Source: Alphaproteobacteria bacterium (GTDB lineage Bacteria; Pseudomonadota; Alphaproteobacteria; Micavibrionales; UBA1664). From it: a stretch of DNA of 5,835 nucleotides. The stretch is from assembly GCA_030427215.1 (NCBI GenBank), contig JAUHXB010000088.1, forward strand, positions 1 to 5,835. Direction: 5' to 3'. Positions 5,645-5,835 of the stretch are shown piece after piece; the first letter of the stretch is position 1; every line of letters starts with the position of its first letter. Both the position numbers and the translations under genes were made by a program. The notes under the pieces were generated by a model, which saw only the letters and a program-made list of their open reading frames with translations, had not been told where the DNA came from and made no database searches.

Positions 5645-5835
5645 ATGAATGAAAACAGTCATAAAGAGGAACCCTATTCCCCACAACATAGTGGCTTTTC
5701 TAAAATTTATGGAGGATTAGCTACAGTTTCTTCCTTTGCAGGAATGCTCACAATAGGCTCCAACATTATGAATTATTTTAATGTAGCAGCATCACCAGTA
5801 ATGCTATTACTAGGCATTACTTTAGCAGCAGCTAC
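5645..5835 (+). CDS. Membrane protein of unknown function, N-terminal 63 residues (3' end outside window)
   Basis: The frame runs from the ATG off the right edge. A polar N-terminus, MNENSHKEEPYSPQHSG, precedes FSKI and two hydrophobic stretches: about 23-42, and 47-63 still continuing at the edge. It is therefore probably a polytopic membrane protein. The layout, a polar head, an F-x-K-I box and a pair of hydrophobic helices, recalls the start of the YgjV-like protein at 2289 (FGKI at residues 37-40), but similarity beyond this is too weak to claim relationship. Codons are noticeably A/T-rich compared with rdgB and the ATPase. It has a promoter-like pair and a good ribosome binding site. I cannot assign a function. 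Confidence 0.7.
   Translation, partial: MNENSHKEEPYSPQHSGFSKIYGGLATVSSFAGMLTIGSNIMNYFNVAASPVMLLLGITLAAA

Noticed and set aside
5593..5646. Longer RdgB with 18 extra N-terminal residues
   Set aside because: The family normally begins a few residues before the SHN/THNxGK loop; the extension has no ribosome binding site and overlaps the start of the divergent gene.

Overview
The window looks like part of a bacterial chromosome from a low-GC alphaproteobacterium. This rests on family resemblance: a UbiH/UbiF-type flavin hydroxylase with the alphaproteobacterial EAAH...PIGAQGLN signature, a GrxC-type glutaredoxin downstream of comF (a pairing I recall as common in that class), and a DUF853/YjgR HerA-like ATPase. 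No genus can be named from the sequence. The code is standard, and no rRNA, tRNA, CRISPR or IS element was seen.

Layout, left to right: the 3' end of comF (+, cut by the window edge); a 138-aa orphan gene (+); a ubiquinone-pathway FAD hydroxylase (-) whose stop codon abuts that of the orphan; grxC (+), divergent from the hydroxylase; a 287-aa polytopic membrane protein resembling the YgjV family in its C-terminal half (+); a broken second copy of the 3' end of grxC; a HerA-like/DUF853 ATPase (+) and a 72-aa single-span membrane protein (+), probably one transcript; rdgB (-), whose 3' end overlaps the 72-aa gene by 10 bp; and the 5' end of a further membrane protein (+) that runs off the right edge.

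Housekeeping functions (competence/PRTase, quinone synthesis, thiol redox, nucleotide-pool cleaning) alternate with little-known genes: the 138-aa orphan, the YgjV-like gene and the truncated right-edge gene. Each of these three follows a TTGACA-type promoter in a short gap.

The main finding is around the YgjV-like gene. The last 26 codons and the stop of grxC occur twice, at 2160-2242 (in the intact gene) and 3174-3256 (a headless remnant), as direct repeats 1014 bp apart that bracket this one gene. Most in-frame differences are synonymous or lie in the variable tail, so the remnant comes from a once-functional glutaredoxin gene. This fits insertion of a roughly 1-kb single-gene unit at the 3' end of grxC, with the unit supplying a replacement 3' end. 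No recombinase is encoded in it.

A second pattern is that three genes (starts 356, 2289, 3298) have a -35/-10 pair with an exact 17-nt spacer placing the start codon 5-6 nt after the -10, with no Shine-Dalgarno. This suggests leaderless mRNAs. grxC, the 72-aa gene and the right-edge gene have ordinary ribosome binding sites.
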